DNA from: Megaustenia siamemsis
Taxonomy: Eukaryota > Mollusca > Gastropoda > Stylommatophora > Ariophantidae
Length of the DNA stretch: 64,000 nucleotides
NCBI GenBank assembly: GCA_032433765.1
Contig: JAVIAB010000092.1
Coordinates: 34,386,034 to 34,450,033 of the forward strand
Direction: 5' to 3'
Shown: in pieces, positions 35,149 to 48,452 of the stretch
Layout: each line of letters opens with the position of its first letter
Numbering within the stretch: the stretch's first letter is position 1
Notes under the pieces: generated by a model
Seen by the model: the letters and a program-made list of their open reading frames with translations, nothing else
Told to the model about the DNA's origin: nothing
Databases searched by the model: none
Program-made: the position numbers and the translations under genes

Positions 35149-36546
35149 ATGATGCAGGCATTGTAAACTACGGCCTTTGTCAGTTTGCTGTTTTGCCAAA
35201 AATAGCCTAGAAAGTCGGTCGAAGGTGGTTGCAGCTTTAGCAATGCTAGTGTCAATTTTTGTGTTTAAAGATAGTTTGTCGTTGATGATGGACCCGCGGT
35301 CGTTTATGTCGTGTAAATTGTCAAATAGGCCAGCTTGCATGTTGCGCGCATACCTGCAACCCAATCGTAGGTTACAATTTGTTATTGTTGATTTCTCTTG
35401 CATGGCTGGCGTGGAATGCAACAGTCTGCTATTCGAATTTTCCCTTATCCTCATACACCAAATCTGGAAAGCAGACCTTGGCGAGACTGTAGTTGATAGG
35501 GACTGCCCCTCTTTAGAGGGCGGTAGCAATCCAGGAAGTCGATATACTTTTCCCAACGTTGAAACCAGCCCCGGGCGTCGTGCCCTGCACTCAATTTGCA
35601 GATTGACTTATAGCGGTTGGCTACTGCTTCCCGTGTTGTGTTAACATCAAATGATGAAGCTGGAGTGTCCTCTCCAGGGCGTGACCTTGAGCAGCTAAAG
35701 AAAGAATTAAATTGTTACCCTTGCAACATATTTTTTGTCTCCACGCAGCCGACAGATCTAACAGTGGAAGAACAGTCTGGTGCCAAATGCGTCCCATGAA
35801 TTGTCTGTACAACGTTTAAATCAATACTGAACCGCCTTAGGGACTCCATCTCCGGATTTTCCATCAGGGTTTACTACCGAAGTCTATTGCATGAACGGGT
35901 AAGCCTGCTGGACAGTAGGAGTTAATAATCGGAGTCGACCTTCTCCTAGATGAGTTCCGATTTTTATACTAAAGGCTAGCACCTATTCGAGGACGAGGTT
36001 ATGGCGCCACCGACTCGACGGTGACAACGGCATAGGTCATTTAATTGATTTGATAGAATTGGCTCCCCCACGCAACTAATTCACCTCACCCTCTGTAATC
36101 AGCAATTAACGTAGTTCTGAAGTACGCTGCTTTTTATGCTCTGTTCACAGCACACCTCTGTATCTAGACGCTGGTGATATTCTGAAAATATATCTTCTTT
36201 TCCGGGTTTGTCATACAATTACTCTCTGTATTGTAAATCTTAAAAAAAGGGATGGTCGGGACAGATTTATTGTGTAACTAATTCAAGACGAATTATGTTA
36301 TCTGCACTTTCCAGCGCGATATCTATTTTCAGGTGGTAGAAAATGGAATTTAAAATGTGTAAAATATGACTATAGAGAATAAAGTACGGAGTTTTAAAAT
36401 GTAGTTAACATTTTTTTTTAAAATTTAATATCAATATATAAATATTTGAAAATATTTTGTGCTTAGCGTTGTTGTTCAATCAATCTGCTAAAGACAGCTT
36501 GTTAGAACACACATTTAACTTCCTAATAAGAATATTTTCTTGACAG
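35149..36546. other. Rest of unit 4 LINE fragment and flank of TS5
   Basis: The antisense LINE fragment resumes after the transposon to about 35815. The unit end and the start of unit 5 (36062) follow. The flank of TS5 switches from unit 6-like to unit 4-like variants between about 36228 and 36310. Confidence 0.6.
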
Positions 36547-38883
36547 AAACAACTACCACATCAAGCACAACAACAACAACAAAATCAAGCACATCAACAA
36601 CACAAGGTTCAACAACTGCAAGCTCATCAACAACACCAGTTTCAACAACCTCAAGCACAAGAACAACACCAGTTTCAACAACCTCAAGCTCATCAACAAC
36701 CCCTGTTTCAACAACCACAAGTACAGCAACAACAGCAGGTTCAACAACCTCAAGCACAGCAACAACACCAGGTTCACCAACTTCAAGCACATCAACAACA
36801 GCAGGTTCAACAACTTCAAGCACAGCAACAACACCCGGTTCAACAACCTCAAGCACAGCAATAACTCCGGGTTCAACAACCTCAAGCTCATCAACAACCC
36901 CAGGTTCAACAACCTTAAGAACAGCAACAACGTCAGGTTCAACAACCTCAAGCACAGCAATAACTCCGGGTTCAACAACCTCAAGCTCATCAGCAACACC
37001 AGGTTCAACAACCCTAAGAACAGCAACAACACCAGGATTAACAACCTCAAGCACAGCAACAACACCAGGTTCAACAACCTCAAGCACATCAATAACACAA
37101 GGATCAACAACCTCAAGCACATCAACAACACCAGGTTCAACAACCTCAAGCACAGCAACAACCCCAGGTTCAACAACCACAATCACATCAACAACCCCAG
37201 GTTCAATAACCACAAGCACATCAACAACACCAGGATCAACAACCTCAAGCACATCAACAACACAAGGATCAACAACCTCTAGCTCAACAACAACACTAGG
37301 TTCAACAACCTCAAGCACAGCAACAACACCAAGTTCAACAACCTCAAGCACATCAACAACCCCAGGTTCAACAACCACAATCACATCAACAACACCAGGA
37401 TCAACAACCTCAAGCAAAGCAACAACACCATTTTTAACAACCTCAAGCACATCAACAACTTCGGGTTCATCAACCTCAAGCACTTCAACAACACCAGGAT
37501 CAACAACCTCAAGCTCATCAACAACCTCAGGTTCAACAACCCCAAGCACATCAACAATCTCAAGTTCAACAACCACTAGCGCATCAACAACACCAGGATC
37601 AACAACCTCAATCACATCAACAACACCAGGATCAACAACGTCAGGCTCATCAACAACCTCAGGTTCAACAACCCCAAGCACATCAACAATCTCAGGTTCA
37701 ACAACCTCTAGCACATCAATAACACCAGGATCAACAACATCAAGCACATCAATAACACAAGGTTCAACAACCTCAAGCTCATCAACAACACCAGGATCAA
37801 TAACCTCAAGCACAGCAACAACACCAGGTTCAACAACCTCAAGCACATCAACAACACCAGGTTTAACAACCTCAAGCATAGCAACAACACCCGGTTTAAC
37901 AACCTCAAGCACAGCAACAACCTCAAGCACGTCAACAACATCAGGATCAACAACATCAAGCACATCAACAACAATAGGATCAACAACCTCAAGCTCATCA
38001 ACAACACCAGGATCAATAACCTCAAGCACAGCGACAACACCAGGTTCAACAACCTCAAGCACATCAACAACACCAGGTTTAACAACCTCAAGCACAGCAA
38101 CAACACCCGGTTTAACAACCTCAAGCACAGCAACAACCTCAAGCACGTCAACAACATCAGGATCAACAACATCAAGCACATCAACAACAATAGGATCAAC
38201 AACCTCAAGCTCATCAACAACACCAGGATCAATAACCTCAAGCACAGCGACAACACCAGGTTCAACAACCTCAAGCACATCAACAACACCAGCTTTAACA
38301 ACCTCAAGCACAGCAACAACACCCGGTTTAACAACCTCAAGCACAGCAACAACACTAGGTTCAACAACCTCAATCACATCAACAACACCAGGATCAACAA
38401 CCTCAAGATCATCAACAACCTCAGGTTCAACAACCCCAAGCACATCAACAATCTCAGGTTCAACAACCTCTAGCACATCAACAACACCAGGTTTAACAAC
38501 CTCAATCACATCAACAACACCAGGTTTAACAACCTCAAGCACAGCAACAACACCAAGATCAACAACATCACGGAGCTCAACTGAGACACCAAGCACATAT
38601 GAAACCCCAAGCACACCAGAAACCCCAAGCTATCCAGAGGCTCCAAGCTCAACTGAAGTCCCAAGCACACCAGAAACACCAAGTACACCTGAATCTCCAA
38701 GCACACCTATAACTCCAAGCTCACCTCAAGTGCCCAGTACGCCAAAAACACCCAGCACTCCACGTACTCCTAGCACAAAAACAACCCCCAGCACAACAAC
38801 CCTAAGCGTAACAACCGCCCCTGGCACATCAACAACCCTAGGAACATCATCAACCGTCAGCACATCAACAACCCCAGGCTCAG
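36547..38883 (+). CDS. TS5: Thr/Ser-rich mucin-like exon, type A
   Basis: This 2337-nt (779-codon) exon is phase 1-1 and open. It equals TS4 except for loss of exactly one 33-bp unit near 37155: TS4 has [20 protein letters not shown] where TS5 has SSTATTPGS. It carries the same 72-codon internal duplication and the same SYPEAPS variant as TS4. TS6 follows. Confidence 0.78.
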
Positions 38884-40201
38884 GTAATATTGGTAGCTTG
38901 CTTATAGTTGTTTACTCATTCAGCCCTTTGTGACTGTCACTAATGTAGTATCACATAGATAAAGAATAGGTACACAAATGTGAAGTGAGGTTGTGGATAA
39001 ATTTAGGGATCATTTTTCCAAGTACTTTGTACCTACTTCAGTGTTGTTTTTTTTTTAATTTCTTTTCTCATGCTATGTATCGAAAAAGAGAATGAGATGT
39101 TAACTTGGGGGGCTGATTGGTCTCGAGGCAAGTCGCTGGTCTCGGGACAAAGAGTTTAAAAGTTGAAATCCCGATTTCACCAGTTTGGATTGTTGTTTGT
39201 GATTTCTCTCTGCGGCAACTACCCCTGGTCTCAGCAGCGAGGTCAGACTTTAAACGTTAATTACTCAACGACGGAAAAAAGTATGATTACCTCAGAAGAC
39301 TGCGTTAATTTGCCTAAACGGCGAGGGAAGCCTGTACACACGACTGGCAGGGAAAATATGGTTTAACACGCAAAATTCAGTTCCTTGTATCTTGGGACCT
39401 CACAAGAGGTTAAAACTGACGAATGCAAAAAAGACGACAAATTAATGCCTACCTCATTTGCTTTTTCGCAATCAAGGTGAGATAATAATTTGTGGTCTTT
39501 TCCTCTTCTGTGGACCTCTGCTAAGTCTAGTTGTTCATAGAGTATATCACTTGGTATGCAGCCACTATTTTAAGTGACCAAACCACTAATCTACGTTGAT
39601 GAGCAGTGTGTAGATATTCGGGAGTCCTGTGAGAGTCATGGCAATCACTTTTGTCACGTTGTCCATCCAACTGATAGCTAGAATACAGCGCAGACATTAC
39701 GCATGGAATGCCTTTTGCCTTCTCTCCTGCTTTGCATAAGCTATCCATGATTCGCTGCCACACAGAAGGATACTATAGGTCGTTTCAAAATATTTTGAAG
39801 GTGTTTAAAATTCCATATCTCTGCAACCAATTGATTGATAATGCTGAAATTGTGCATATGGTCTTGTGATTTGTTGGTCCCAAGAAGTACATTCATTTCC
39901 TCACAAACAAACGTATAGTTTTAAATATTCTTTATTTGAAGTATACAAATTTAAGGCATTTTGGTCAAACCATATATTTGGAGGAATTACCGCTTCATAT
40001 GAGTGAGCACCCACGGACTTGTCATCTTGAACGTAATGCGCGCCAATTTCCCTGTTTTAAGCACTAAAAAACACATAAAACGCGTCATAGTTATAATTTT
40101 ATATCCGGTGCATCCCATTTCCTGTCGTTTTGTTCTGATTTATGTGCAACGGAGTATCCTAATTATTGGGTAATTTCGTTAAATTTGTGATCTGTTAGTC
40201 A

Positions 40202-41482
40202 ATGGGCATAAAAGTAAAGTTCCTTACATTGCAATCAGTGGCAATAAAGGTGTATAAATATTTTTGCATAGAAGCTAAGCGTGGAAAACTGTATCGAAGC
40301 ATCTCAAAGCCAGAAAAGAGAACTATTCACGCATTGGGTATAAGCAAACGCTTTTTCAAACAAGTGCTTAAAGCTAACGGAGTGTCCAGTTCAATCAAGA
40401 CTAGGACGCTAGGAAGAAAGAAAGTAGTAGATAGTTTTGACAAGGAAGTGATTAGAAGAGCAATTTGTAAAATGTTCGATTCCAAAGAAACTGTGACTTT
40501 AAGAAAACTGAAAATTCGACTGAGAGCAGAAAATGACATTGTTGTGTCGAAAACAACATTATGGAGAACTGTTAGAAGCATCGGTTTTACGTTTAGAAAG
40601 TACGATAGTGGTAGAAATGTCATCTGCGAGAAGCCGCACTTAGTTTCTATGAGGAGTAAATATTTACGTGAAGTACGGGAAATGCGTAACCAAGGTTATG
40701 ATATTGTATTTCTAGATGAATCTTGGATAAATTCTCACCACACAAGTGCAAAGGAATGGCAGTTATCAGATGGAAGTATTAAAAGATGTGTACCCACTGG
40801 AAAAGGACAGCGTATTATAATGGCACATGCAGGCAGCCGAAAAGAAGGGTTGGTGAAAAATGCAGAACTTATATTCACCTCTAATTATACTGACAACAGG
40901 GACTATCACACCGAGATGAATGGCCATATATTTAGAGAGTGGATTGAAAATACTCTTCTTCCAATTCTAGACAGACCATCCTGTCTGGTAATGGACAACG
41001 CGTCGTACCACAACGCTGTGGCAGAAGAAGACAAAATTCCTACATCTACCAGTACAAAAGATGTTATAAAGATTTGGCTAAGAAAGGAAGGAATTCCATT
41101 TAACGAGGGATTTTTGAAACCTGAATTACTGTCACTTGTTAAGAAATCGCAAAAGACCAAAGTATTCCAAATAGACAAAATCATTCAACAGCATGGTCAT
41201 ACGTGCTTGAGACTGCCCCCTTATCATCCACAATTAAACCCCATTGAACTCGTTTGGGCAAAAATTAAAGGGCAGGTGGCAGCTGAGAATACAAGTTTTA
41301 AACTATGCGATATAAAAGGACTGACATATGCTGCTCTATCACAGATTGACAAAGATTTTTGGTGCAAATGTGAAGATCATGTCTTAAAAGAAGAAAATGA
41401 CTATTGGAAAAAAAGATGGACTATCGTTCGTTCAGCCCAGATTATAGTAATCAATATGTTAGACTCCTCTGATTCAGAATAA
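40202..41482 (+). CDS. Transposase, second copy
   Basis: A 426-residue protein identical to the first copy except Glu303Gly (FNEEFL to FNEGFL), in the long insert between the second Asp and the catalytic Glu. All catalytic residues are kept (Asp172, Asp265, Glu349). Confidence 0.92.
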   Translation: MGIKVKFLTLQSVAIKVYKYFCIEAKRGKLYRSISKPEKRTIHALGISKRFFKQVLKANGVSSSIKTRTLGRKKVVDSFDKEVIRRAICKMFDSKETVTLRKLKIRLRAENDIVVSKTTLWRTVRSIGFTFRKYDSGRNVICEKPHLVSMRSKYLREVREMRNQGYDIVFLDESWINSHHTSAKEWQLSDGSIKRCVPTGKGQRIIMAHAGSRKEGLVKNAELIFTSNYTDNRDYHTEMNGHIFREWIENTLLPILDRPSCLVMDNASYHNAVAEEDKIPTSTSTKDVIKIWLRKEGIPFNEGFLKPELLSLVKKSQKTKVFQIDKIIQQHGHTCLRLPPYHPQLNPIELVWAKIKGQVAAENTSFKLCDIKGLTYAALSQIDKDFWCKCEDHVLKEENDYWKKRWTIVRSAQIIVINMLDSSDSE

Positions 41483-41900
41483 ATGAAATAATAATGGACG
41501 TTTTTATATGTCCGCATGATCAATCTTTAGCTAAAGTTGATAACGTTTTGAAAATGTAAAGATTCTTGATATGTGTACTGCAGGCATGCAAAGAAACTAA
41601 ATCACTTTCATATGTCTTGTTTACGTAAAATAATGAAAGTCACATGGAAAGACATAAAACGAACAATGTAGCTCTTTACAGTGAAGAGGATCCCGTGCTT
41701 ACATCGGACTCTTTAGTCACATGCGTACCCATAAACAATAACTTTGCTTGATATGTCATGCTCGTTATCGCTCGCAACGGATAATTAATTTTTTTTAAAT
41801 GTATTCTTTGTTGTATATTGTTTAAATAGTTTTCATTAATGGAACTGTTTATACGCTGATTTGTTTTAGACCGTCTGTAAAGGCTATAACATTGACATTC

Positions 41901-42212
41901 TCATAGTATTTTAAAGAAAGTAAACAATAGAAAGTAAACAGTTGATAAACGCCTCCAACTTTCAAGTTGTGTAGAGACGCCTATGTCGAGAAGCTGATTT
42001 CCATTAATGTACGGTAAATTATTTTCTCCAGGAGCAAAAAGATCCGCAAATTCACTGAGATCAAAGGAAAGTGCTGCTTCATGATGAAGCATACTTCCTA
42101 CATCATTAAATTTTGTGAAATCGGTGGGACCTTGGAAAAACAAGGCCAGATGCAAAAAATCAAGTTTGTAAGTGCAGGGAAAGAGGAGATATTTCATGTT
42201 AATCGTGAACAT
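41901..42212 (-). CDS. 103-codon frame inside the transposon, second copy
   Basis: Same protein as at 34816-35127 with no residue change seen. Function unknown, possibly non-coding. Confidence 0.3.
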   Translation of the reverse strand: MFTINMKYLLFPCTYKLDFLHLALFFQGPTDFTKFNDVGSMLHHEAALSFDLSEFADLFAPGENNLPYINGNQLLDIGVSTQLESWRRLSTVYFLLFTFFKIL

Positions 42213-43629
42213 TTAGATTTGAAACGACCAATAATGATGCAGGCATTGTAAACTACGGCCTTTGTCAGTTTGCTGTTTTGCCAAAAATAGCCTAGAAAGT
42301 CGGTCGAAGGTGGTTGCAGCTTTAGCAATGCTAGTGTCAATTTTTGTGTTTAAAGATAGTTTGTCGTTGATGATGGACCCGCGGTCGTTTATGTCGTGTA
42401 AATTGTCAAATAGGCCAGCTTGCATGTTGCGCGCATACCTGCAACCCAATCGTAGGTTACAATTTATTATTGTTGATTTCTCTTGCATGGCTGGCGTGGA
42501 ATGCAACAGTCTGCTATTCGAATTTTCCCTTATCCTCATACACCAAATCTGGAAAGCAGACCTTGGCGAGACTGTAGTTGATAGGGACTGCCCCTCTTTA
42601 GAGGGCGGTAGCAATCCAGGAAGTCGATATACTTTTCCCAACGTTGAAACCAGCCCCGGGCGTCGTGCCCTGCACTCAATTTGCAGATTGACTTATAGCG
42701 GTTGGCTACTGCTTCCCGTGTTGTGTTAACATCAAATGATGAAGCTGGAGTGTCCTCTCCAGGGCGTGACCTTGAGCAGCTAAAGAAAGAATTAAATTGT
42801 TACCCTTGCAACATATTTTTTGTCTCCACGCAGCCGACAGATCTAACAGTGGAAGAACAGTCTGGTGCCAAATGCGTCCCATGAATTGTCTGTACAACGT
42901 TTAAATCAATACTGAACCGCCTTAGGGACTCCATCTCCGGATTTTCCATCAGGGTTTACTACCGAAGTCTATTGCATGAACGGGTAAGCCTGCTGGACAG
43001 TAGGAGTTAATAATCGGAGTCGACCTTCTCCTAGATGAGTTCCGATTTTTATACTAAAGGCTAGCACCTATTCGAGGACGAGGTTATGGCGCCACCGACT
43101 CGACGGTGACAACGGCATAGGTCATTTAATTGATTTGATAGAATTGGCTCCCCCACGCAACTAATTCACCTCACCCTCTGTAATCAGCAATTAACGTAGT
43201 TCTGAAGTACGCTGCTTTTTATGCTCTGTTCACAGCACACCTCTGTATCTAGACGCTGGTGATATTCTGAAAATATATCTTCTTTTCCGGGTTTGTCATA
43301 CAATTACTCTCTGTATTGTAAATCTTAAAAAAAAGGGATGGTCGGGACAGATTTATTGTGTAACTAATTCAAGACGAATTATGTTATCTGCACTTTTCAG
43401 CGCGATATCTATTTACAGGTGGTAGAAAATGGAATTTAAAATGTGTAAAATATGACTATAGAGAATAAAGTACGGAGTTTTAAAATGTAGTTAAAATTTA
43501 AAAAAAAAATTTAATATCAATATATAAATATTTGAAAATATTTTGTGCTTAGTGTTGTTCAATCAATCTGCTAAAGACAGCTTGTTAGAACACACATTTA
43601 ACTTCCTAATAAGAATATTTTCTTGACAG

Positions 43630-45516
43630 AAACAACTACCACATCAAGCACAACAACAACAACAAAATCAAGCACATCAACAACACAAGGTTCAACAACC
43701 GCAAGCTCATCAACAACACCAGTTTCAACAACCTCAAGCACAAGAACAACACCAGTTTCAACAACCTCAAGCTCATCAACAACCCCTGTTTCAACAACCA
43801 CAAGTACAGCAACAACAGCAGGTTCAACAACCTCAAGCACAGCAACAACAGCAGGTTCATCAACTTCAAGCACATCAACAACACCAGGTTCAACAACCTC
43901 AAGCACAGCAACATCACCCGGTTCAACAACTTCAAGCACAGCAATAACTCCGGGTTCAACAACCGCAAGCTCATCAACAACATCAGTTTCAACAACCTCA
44001 AGCACAAGAACAACACCAGTTTCAACAACCTCAAGCATAAGAACAACACCAGTTTCAACAACCTCAAGCTCATCAACAACCCCTGTTTCAACAACCACAA
44101 GTACAGCAACAACAGCAGGTTCAACAACCTCAAGCACAGCAACAACACCAGGTTCATCAACTTCAAGCACATCAACAACACCAGGTTCAACAACTTCAAG
44201 CACAGCAACAACACCCGGTTCAACAACCTCAAGCACATCAATAACACAAGGATCAACAACCTCAAGCACAGCAACAACACCAAGTTCAACAACCTCAAGC
44301 ACATCAACAACCCCAGGTTCAACAACCACAAGCACATCAACAACCCCAGGTTCAACAACCACAAGCACATCAACAACACCAGGATCAACAACCTCAAGCA
44401 CATCAACAACACAAGGAACAACAACCTCAAGCTCAATAACAACACTAGGTTCAACGACCTCAAGCACAGCAACAACACCAAGTTCAACAACCTCAAGCAC
44501 ATCAACAACCGCAGGTTCAACAACCACAATCACATCAACAACACCAGGATCAACAACCTCAAGCAAAGCAACAACACCATTTTTAACAACCTCAAGCACA
44601 TCAACAACATCGGGTTCATCAACCTCAAGCACATCAACAACCCCAGGTTCAACAACCACAATCACATCAACAACACCAGGTTCAACAACCACAAGCACAT
44701 CAACAACACCAGAATCAACAACATCAAGCACATCAACAACACCAGGATCAACAACATCAAGCACATCAACAACACAAGGTTCAACAACCTCAAGCTCATC
44801 AACAACACCAGGATCAATAACCTCAAGCACAGCAACAACACCAGTTTCAATAACCTCAAGCACATCAACAACACAAGGTTCAACAACCTCAAGCACATCA
44901 ACAACACCAGGTTTAACAACCTCAAGCACATCAACAACACCCGGTTTAACAACCTCAAGCACAGCAACAACACTAGGTTCAACAACCTCAAGCACATCAA
45001 CAACATCAGGATCAACAACATCAAGCACATCAACAACACTAGGATCAACAACCTCAAGCTCATCAAGAACACCAGTTTCAACAACCTCAATCACAGCAAC
45101 AACACTAGGATCAACAACCTCAAGCACAGCAACAACACTAGGTTCAACAACCTCAAGCACATCAACAACATCAGGATCAACAACACCAGTTTTAACAACC
45201 TCAAGCACAGCAACAACACTAGGTTCAACAACCTCAAGCACATCAACAACACCAGGTTTAACAACCTTTAGCACAGCAACAACACTAGGTTCAACAACAC
45301 CAAGCATATCGCCAACCCTAAGTTCAGCATCCCCAAGAACATCTACAACACCAGGTGCAACAACCCTAAGCACATCAACAACCCCAGGTTCTACAATCTC
45401 AAGCGCAACAGCAACCCCGAGCACATCTGCAACTTCAACCACATCAGCAACACCAAGAACATCAACAATCCCAAGCCAATCAACAACCCCTAGCATATCA
45501 ACAACCTCAAGTGCAG
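43630..45516 (+). CDS. TS6: Thr/Ser-rich mucin-like exon, type B
   Basis: This 1887-nt (629-codon) exon has acceptor ttttcttgacag and donor ggtgat, phase 1-1, and is fully open. It duplicates TS2 but lacks its frameshift. The stretch that contains the missing C in TS2 has been removed here by an in-frame repeat contraction. The tail PSISPTLSSASPRTS and following is the type B ending, distinct from the Pro-rich type A tail. It leads in phase to exon a of the second cassette. Confidence 0.78.
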
Positions 45517-46336
45517 GTGATTTTCGAATCTTAATATATGTAATAATAATAATAGTATAATAATAGTTGTATTATTATGCATCTCTTTGTGACAGACAGT
45601 AATATAACATCACATGAATGATGATAGATATGGTTATAGTATGCCCCCGTATCTGTGTAAACGATGGTCATACGAGGCCTACTCCAGTATAATCATTGAC
45701 GTTTCGGCTCAAATCTGTGTCGTCTATTAATCACGTAGAGCTTCTAACATACCATTTTTTATTTTTTTTTCAATTTTTCCTCGAGTTCAGCTTTACTGCA
45801 GCTTCGCATTTTTATGCATTCATTTGCATTTCTTTGCCTTAACCCCTTTCCAGTATAATCACCCGAATTAATATCTCATCTCCCAAACAAAGAAAAGTAG
45901 CAGCAGTCCACATAATATAAATTATGTGAATACCTTCATCTGTTCCCCGTGATACGATATCTTCTTTCATTGTAAGCAATCGGAATATCGAAACACGATC
46001 AAAACGGATGAAAAGCACAGCTCACGGTGGGCACAGAGCATTTAACTCAGTAGCTCCGGTATGAAGCCGAAATTGGCATTTGAGGAATCTGCAACAAGGA
46101 ACAATTTTAAGACACAGCCTCTAGCGTTCCCTGTCGCCTATCCACCATATTGAACGGGAGTCCAGCACATGAATGAACAATTGGAATAAAAATGAGGAGA
46201 GCGATTGTGGTTAAATTTAGGGATGACACCATGTATTTTGAGCCTGCTATGTGATGCTTAACTTTTAATTTCTCCTAATGTTATGCAACAATGAAGAGAA
46301 TGAGGCGTTAACTTTAATTTATTTACACAAAATCTA

Positions 46337-46394
<58 letters not shown>

Positions 46395-46860
46395 TACGTA
46401 CATTATGCATATGTTTAAATATAAAATGAAAGGAACCATTGTATACATATATTAGCAGCAGGAGAAAATGCGATCATTAGAAATGAATTCCATCGACCAA
46501 GTTTATCAGCCTTTTGGTTTCTTGGCATTAAGTGGAAAATGTAAGTGGTTAGATCATGATTCATATGTTTCTATCTCCTGCTTCATTTCAACTGGAAAGT
46601 TAACAATATGTTGAGTTTGCAATGGAAGTCACTGATCTATAGAAAACTCTGTCTTCTCCCACGCTCTGATGACAAATATGCTTCTTATAAGGGCTTAATG
46701 AACGTTTGCTCTTGAAAACTAACTAATTAATACAAATCATCATCATCATGGGCCATACTTTTTGGCGTTCGCTATATCTCTCATTAAATATCACTTGGTC
46801 GTTTATGCATGTCATATTTTGAATATTTTTAGTTGGTAATCTTTTATTGTCCCATTTCAA
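45517..46860 (+). other. Intron after TS6
   Basis: Counterpart of 6983-8150. It contains the private insertion at 45696-45848 and an (AT)n tract at about 46340-46393. No gene seen. Confidence 0.55.
45696..45848. mobile_element. 153-bp insertion with 13-bp direct repeats, second copy only
   Basis: The repeat tccagtataatca is present at 45683-45695 and 45849-45861, and once only at the corresponding site in the first copy (near 7150-7162). The insert begins ttgacgtttcggctc and has a T-rich middle. The flanking duplication suggests a retroposed piece. I do not recognise the family. Confidence 0.6.
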
Positions 46861-46864
46861 AAAG

Positions 46865-47400
46865 CTGTTAAATATTTTTTTTTTAAATTTCGTTTTCCCC
46901 TATTCTCTTTCTCTTCATTCTCTCTGTTGTTATAGTATTCTCGATGCCTCCTTTTCCCATGACATGTCCAATAATTGTAGATTGTCCCTTCCTTATAATT
47001 GTGATGAAGTTTATGTTTTCTCCAACTTGTTTTAAACCTTCTTCATTTGTAATTGTAATTTGGGGGACTGGTTGGTCTCGAGGCAAGATGCCGGCGTCGA
47101 GACAGAGAGGTTGTGGGTTCCCGGTTGGTTGGGATTTTTATTTATGATTTCTCTCTGCGGCACCAATTACTCATCGACGGAAAAAAATGTGAGTACCTCA
47201 GAAGTCGGAGTTACCTGCCTGTGCCGCGAGGAACCCCGTGTAAAAAAAAAAATTGTAATTGTTGCTATCCACGTGATTCGTAGCATTCTTCTGATAAACC
47301 ACATCTCATTTTCTCAAATATTCTTCTCGTTGCCTTGCTTGTCTTCCAACTCACTTCCATAGAATAGAACTGGTTCGGAGTAGCACTTTAGGACACGTTT
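46865..47400 (-). mobile_element. LINE fragment split by SINE-1 (47061-47251)
   Basis: Duplicate of 8160-8700, with the same attgtaatt target duplication around the SINE and the same minus-strand LINE reading on either side. Confidence 0.75.
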
Positions 47401-48095
47401 TCTAACATTAATTGACTAAAATTTATTCACTAGTGACTAATTGATTGAATGAATGATTTGTTACATATTATGTTTTTTTTTCATTCTAGGGAATAATTCA
47501 CTCTTAAGCTTTTTCTCTTCTGCATCTAATTTCTGCACGGTATCTGCCGCCTGATGTTATAACTGATTTCAAATATTAGAATTTCCTAAATTGTTTCGGA
47601 ATGTTTTCATTTAGTATAACTCTACACTCCTGTGTGTTTGACTCTTTATTTGTAATGTTATCATAGTTTATGTCTTTTTATTTTGAAGGAAAGGCTTTTT
47701 GTTCACTTTCTGTCACAATTTCATCTAATAGATTGCGTACACAAAAAATAGATCTCCTGACAATACACACATCTGTCACACTCTTTGTCTTATTTGTTAA
47801 TAATCTCCACGTTTATTTTCAAATCCAATAGCTGGCTGCGACTTGTTTCCAAGAAACATGTTTAATTTTTTAATGTTTAGTATATGTATAATATTTCCGC
47901 ATACATAATCCTATATGGAGATGACTAATCATTTAAAGTTATCGTAGACTATGTTTGCGGTGCTTGAACATTTAAGTGCTGAATAAAAACTATGAATAAA
48001 TCGGATATATTTTATTTATAATCGCTCATGTGGCATGAGAGGAATCTTCTTCTACTTCTCCACTTTTCTCTTTCACTGATACCTAAAAGGTGTCG
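47400..48095. other. Intronic stretch, no gene seen
   Basis: Duplicate of 8700-9390. Nothing recognised. Confidence 0.5.
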
Positions 48096-48099
48096 TGAT

Positions 48100-48409
48100 T
48101 TATATCATTTGTCGTTCTTGTGCTGCTCGAATTGTCTGAATTAGTGATTTTCCTTTGTTGTTACATGTCTCTGTCACTGCATCTATCCATCTTCTTCTGG
48201 GTCTTCCTCTTGGTCTTTTCCCATGCATTCTCGAGAAGAACGCCCTTGATGGTGATTGGTGAGGATTCATTCTGACCAGGTGGCCGAACCATTTAAGTTG
48301 TTGTTGTTCTATATATTCTAGGCAGGGTTTTGTTGCTACCATTTTTCTTATGGTTTCATTTGGTATTCTATCTCTTCTTGTGTTGTTTGTTACTTTGAGA
48401 GGAATACTT
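48100..48409 (-). mobile_element. LINE 3' end fragment
   Basis: Duplicate of 9396-9705, with GHLVRMNPHQ and RPRGRPRRRWIDAV on the minus strand. Confidence 0.8.
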
Positions 48410-48452
48410 ACTGAGAGGAATATGAACATTAATTTGCAATCTTTTATTACAG

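Larger units (their letters stand above)
28944..36061. repeat. Unit 4 of the 7.1-kb tandem pair
   Basis: Starts at gctccccccacgc and ends at gatagaattg. It contains the flank, TS4, SINE-1 (32023-32280), the antisense LINE fragment (32350-32689 and 35149-35815), and the transposon. Unit 5 repeats it with very few differences. Confidence 0.9.
39776..42231 (+). mobile_element. Tc1/mariner-superfamily DNA transposon, complete (copy in unit 5)
   Basis: Same insertion as in unit 4, with TA at 39774-39775 and 42232-42233 and the same terminal repeats. It is 1 bp longer overall, through net indels in the 3' untranslated part (for example a longer T run near 41791). It was copied by unit duplication, not by transposition, because the flanking sequence is the same. 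Confidence 0.92.
36062..43146. repeat. Unit 5 of the 7.1-kb tandem pair
   Basis: Same contents and order as unit 4, offset 7117 bp before and 7084 bp after a 33-bp contraction in the mucin exon. It contains SINE-1 at 39107-39364 and antisense LINE parts at 39430-39773 and 42234-42900. Confidence 0.9.
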
